A stretch of 7,768 nucleotides of DNA from Dysgonomonas sp. Lineage in GTDB: Bacteria; Bacteroidota; Bacteroidia; Bacteroidales; Dysgonomonadaceae. The position numbers and the translations under genes are program-made. The DNA lies in NCBI GenBank assembly GCA_003523545.1, contig DQAM01000422.1, positions 4,510 through 12,277 on the forward strand, in the 5' to 3' direction. This document shows, one piece after another, positions 7,040 through 7,768 of the stretch. The notes beneath the pieces were generated by a model. It made no database searches and was not told where the DNA came from. It worked only from the letters and a program-made list of their open reading frames with translations. Numbering within the stretch: position 1 is the first letter of the stretch; every line of letters starts with the position of its first letter.

Positions 7040-7768
7040 AATACGGGGAGTAGAACTGAATGTAACCGAGCTCAACCGGGGTGCTCCTGAGACATTGGTA
7101 ATGATACATGGTATGTTTACTAATATGTCGGTCTTTTATTTAAAAATAGCGCCGATTCTAGCTTGTAAATATCATGTAATATTATATGACCTGAGAAGCC
7201 ACGGGCTTAGCGAATGGGTAGATGAAGGATATACATTGCATAGCATGACGGAAGATATGGTGGCTGTTATGGATACACTTGGAATTACTAAAGCTCATCT
7301 TGTCGGGTATAGTTTCGGAGGACTCATATCGATAAATAGTGTGCTGAAATATCCCGAACGGATCGGTAAATTAGCTATTATAGAAGCCCCTAATCCGAAT
7401 GACGATAAAATATGGGAGATGATGGACCAGCAAGGTCTGGGATATCTCGATAATGGGATTGCAAAAGATTCCCGGTCGACCAACATTATTCCCGGATTAA
7501 GACAAAAGGCTAAAGGGCAAAAACTATATGAACATCTTTTTCTTAATCCGAAAATTAAATCGGAGATTATGTCTAACCATGATTTCATGAAAAATAAAGC
7601 AATAGATAATATTGAACATCGGACACTGCTGCTTTATGGCAATAACTCAGAGTGCCTTGACGCCGGGAAGATGCTCAATGAGAGGATAACTGAATCCATA
7701 TTTGAAACCTGTGACGGAGATCACAACATACCTGTGCAGCAACCCAAGTGGATATCCGAAAAACTGGC
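7026..7768 (+). CDS. Alpha/beta-fold hydrolase, possible thioesterase, 3' partial
   Basis: The frame opens at ATG 7026, inside the ACP gene, and stays open to the window edge (247 full codons), so the C-terminus is missing. Motifs are in alpha/beta hydrolase order: an oxyanion-region 'IHGMF' at residues 27-31, 'YDLRSHGLS' at 54-62, the nucleophile elbow 'GYSFGG' with Ser96 (codon 7311-7313), and a late His233 (codon 7722-7724) in 'GDHNIP'. The acid residue is probably near 'LYGNNSECLD' (203-212) but the exact one is uncertain. There is no signal peptide or membrane segment, so it is cytosolic. Known roles of such enzymes beside PKS genes are release of the chain from ACP, type II editing, or hydrolysis/transfer of the product; position makes a thioesterase-like role plausible but unproven. 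The 14-nt overlap with the ACP gene suggests coupled translation. Only about the last 10-25 residues of a typical family member should be missing. Confidence 0.88.
   Translation, partial: MQKIKIRGVELNVTELNRGAPETLVMIHGMFTNMSVFYLKIAPILACKYHVILYDLRSHGLSEWVDEGYTLHSMTEDMVAVMDTLGITKAHLVGYSFGGLISINSVLKYPERIGKLAIIEAPNPNDDKIWEMMDQQGLGYLDNGIAKDSRSTNIIPGLRQKAKGQKLYEHLFLNPKIKSEIMSNHDFMKNKAIDNIEHRTLLLYGNNSECLDAGKMLNERITESIFETCDGDHNIPVQQPKWISEKL

Overview
The window is part of one plus-strand operon for a multidomain fatty acid/polyketide-type synthase of the iterative family that includes PUFA synthases (Pfa), enediyne PKSs and heterocyst glycolipid (Hgl) synthases. AT-leaning composition, A-rich leaders without clear Shine-Dalgarno motifs and tight gene packing suggest a Bacteroidota host. 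That is an inference; nothing in the window proves the taxon.

Layout. (1) Positions 1-2340: 3' end of a large synthase gene already open at the left edge. It carries the tail of an acyltransferase region, a helical linker, one acyl carrier domain and a ketoreductase. (2) Positions 2337-6735: a second synthase, KS - AT - linker - dehydratase - 4'-phosphopantetheinyl transferase, starting in an ATGA overlap with gene 1. Its KS is broken by a frameshift near 2745, so it reads as two overlapping frames (2337-2816 and 2653-6735). (3) Positions 6749-7039: a discrete acyl carrier protein. (4) From 7026 past the right edge: an alpha/beta hydrolase overlapping the ACP gene by 14 nt and absent from simple stop-bounded ORF lists because it runs off the window.

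Working model (inference). Protein 1 supplies an ACP and ketoreduction. Protein 2 supplies a second KS, an unusual AT, a dehydratase and the PPTase that could activate both carrier proteins. The discrete ACP may serve protein 2, which has no carrier domain, and the hydrolase may release or edit the acyl chain. No enoyl reductase is visible, so the product may keep double bonds unless an ER is encoded outside the window. The product cannot be read from the sequence. With one ACP in gene 1 rather than a tandem array, the system looks closer to Hgl/enediyne-type or other 'secondary lipid' synthases than to a true EPA/DHA synthase.

Non-coding DNA is almost absent: the only gap is 13 nt (6736-6748). 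No promoter, terminator, RNA gene, mobile element, CRISPR or large repeat was seen.
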